Shown here: in pieces, positions 5,273 through 5,603 of the stretch
How the letters are laid out: every line of letters starts with the position of its first letter
How positions within the stretch are numbered: position 1 is the stretch's first letter
Source: Eubacteriales Family XIII. Incertae Sedis bacterium
GTDB taxonomy: Bacteria; Bacillota; Clostridia; Peptostreptococcales; Anaerovoracaceae
DNA length: 5,603 nucleotides
Reading direction: 5' to 3'
Assembly (NCBI GenBank): GCA_031276775.1
Contig: JAISML010000087.1
Span: 1 to 5,603 of the forward strand
Notes under the pieces: model-generated
What the model saw: only the letters and a program-made list of their open reading frames with translations
What the model was told of the DNA's origin: nothing
Databases searched by the model: none
Translations under genes and position numbers: made by a program

Positions 5273-5603
5273 GTCTCTCAGCTTCGCACCGGGCGGCGGA
5301 CGCGGCCGGAAAACCTTTTCTCCGCGCCGCCTCGTACAGACCGCGTGGACAATCTTAAGCAACGGTTGGATCCCCGGCTTTCTCAGGGGAACGGTATATG
5401 CGGGACCGCTCAAGGCAATCTGTTCGCCGGGTCTCAATTGCTATGCATGCCCGGGCGCGGTTCTGTCATGCCCGATAGGCGCCGCACAGGCGGTGATCGG
5501 AAGCGCGGTCTATACTGTTCCGCTGTATGTCCTCGGCTTTTTCCTGTTTGTCGGAGGCTTCGCGGGACGTTTTGTATGCGGTTTTCTCTGTCCGTTCGGT
5601 CTG
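5265..5603 (+). CDS. NapH-related membrane 4Fe-4S protein, N-terminal 113 residues (runs off right edge)
   Basis: The frame is open from TTG 5265 to the edge. That start overlaps the TAA of the CXXC peptide and has GGAG at 5251-5254, 10 nt upstream. A basic stretch (R14-R22) precedes a moderately hydrophobic segment (23-41). Next comes the cysteine cluster C53, C59, C62 and C69 in the setting GLNCYACPG and SCPIG, then a clear membrane helix (82-101) and GRFVCGFLCPFG with C105 and C109. The CxxxCP after a membrane helix is the signature of NapH/NosR/RdxA-type polyferredoxin membrane proteins, which carry electrons between quinones or cytoplasmic donors and extracytoplasmic partners. The remaining helices and the usual ferredoxin 2x[CxxCxxCxxxCP] segment would lie beyond the window. 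Gene order suggests it powers the CXXC peptide and TlpA-like protein. The start codon is the least certain part. Confidence 0.88.
   Translation, partial: MDKSLSFAPGGGRGRKTFSPRRLVQTAWTILSNGWIPGFLRGTVYAGPLKAICSPGLNCYACPGAVLSCPIGAAQAVIGSAVYTVPLYVLGFFLFVGGFAGRFVCGFLCPFGL

Overview
The window reads as chromosomal DNA from a moderately GC-rich, Gram-positive, probably anaerobic Firmicute of the Clostridia type. Four things point this way: strong AAGGAG-type ribosome binding sites, a secreted protein with an SPQTG sortase-type sorting signal, a TlpA lipoprotein next to a CLEC micro-membrane protein and a CxxxCP iron-sulfur membrane protein (a trio I associate with Clostridia), and an L-fucose isomerase gene. 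Genus cannot be assigned from the sequence alone.

Layout. Positions 1-912 (minus strand) hold the first 304 codons of fucI, L-fucose isomerase, cut by the left edge. Its start is preceded by a good ribosome binding site, a perfect 12-bp LacI-type palindrome and a plausible promoter. Positions 913-1245 are an AT-rich divergent intergenic region. From 1246 to the right edge everything is on the plus strand and closely packed: (i) 1246-3570, a 774-residue wall-anchored surface protein with two thioredoxin-like segments whose CxxC sites are degraded; (ii) 3656-4465, a secreted acidic, Gly/Thr-repeat protein with an EF-hand-like loop and a C-terminal membrane anchor; (iii) 4462-5136, a TlpA/ResA-type thioredoxin lipoprotein with WCGPC; (iv) 5114-5272, a 52-residue CXXC membrane peptide of the CD1871A type, with a TTG start inside the previous gene; (v) 5265-5603, the N-terminal part of a membrane 4Fe-4S protein related to NapH, cut by the right edge.

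How the genes may work together. Genes iii-v overlap one another (4, 23 and 8 nt) and look translationally coupled. Their cysteine motifs suggest an electron relay across the membrane: membrane 4Fe-4S protein, then CXXC peptide, then TlpA thiol-disulfide protein. The two upstream secreted proteins are in the same orientation, with only an 85-nt gap holding a strong hairpin, so they may be exported clients or structural partners of this redox module. The relay and the link to the surface proteins are inferences from motifs and gene order. The family assignments of fucI, the TlpA-like protein, the CXXC peptide and the 4Fe-4S protein are firmer.
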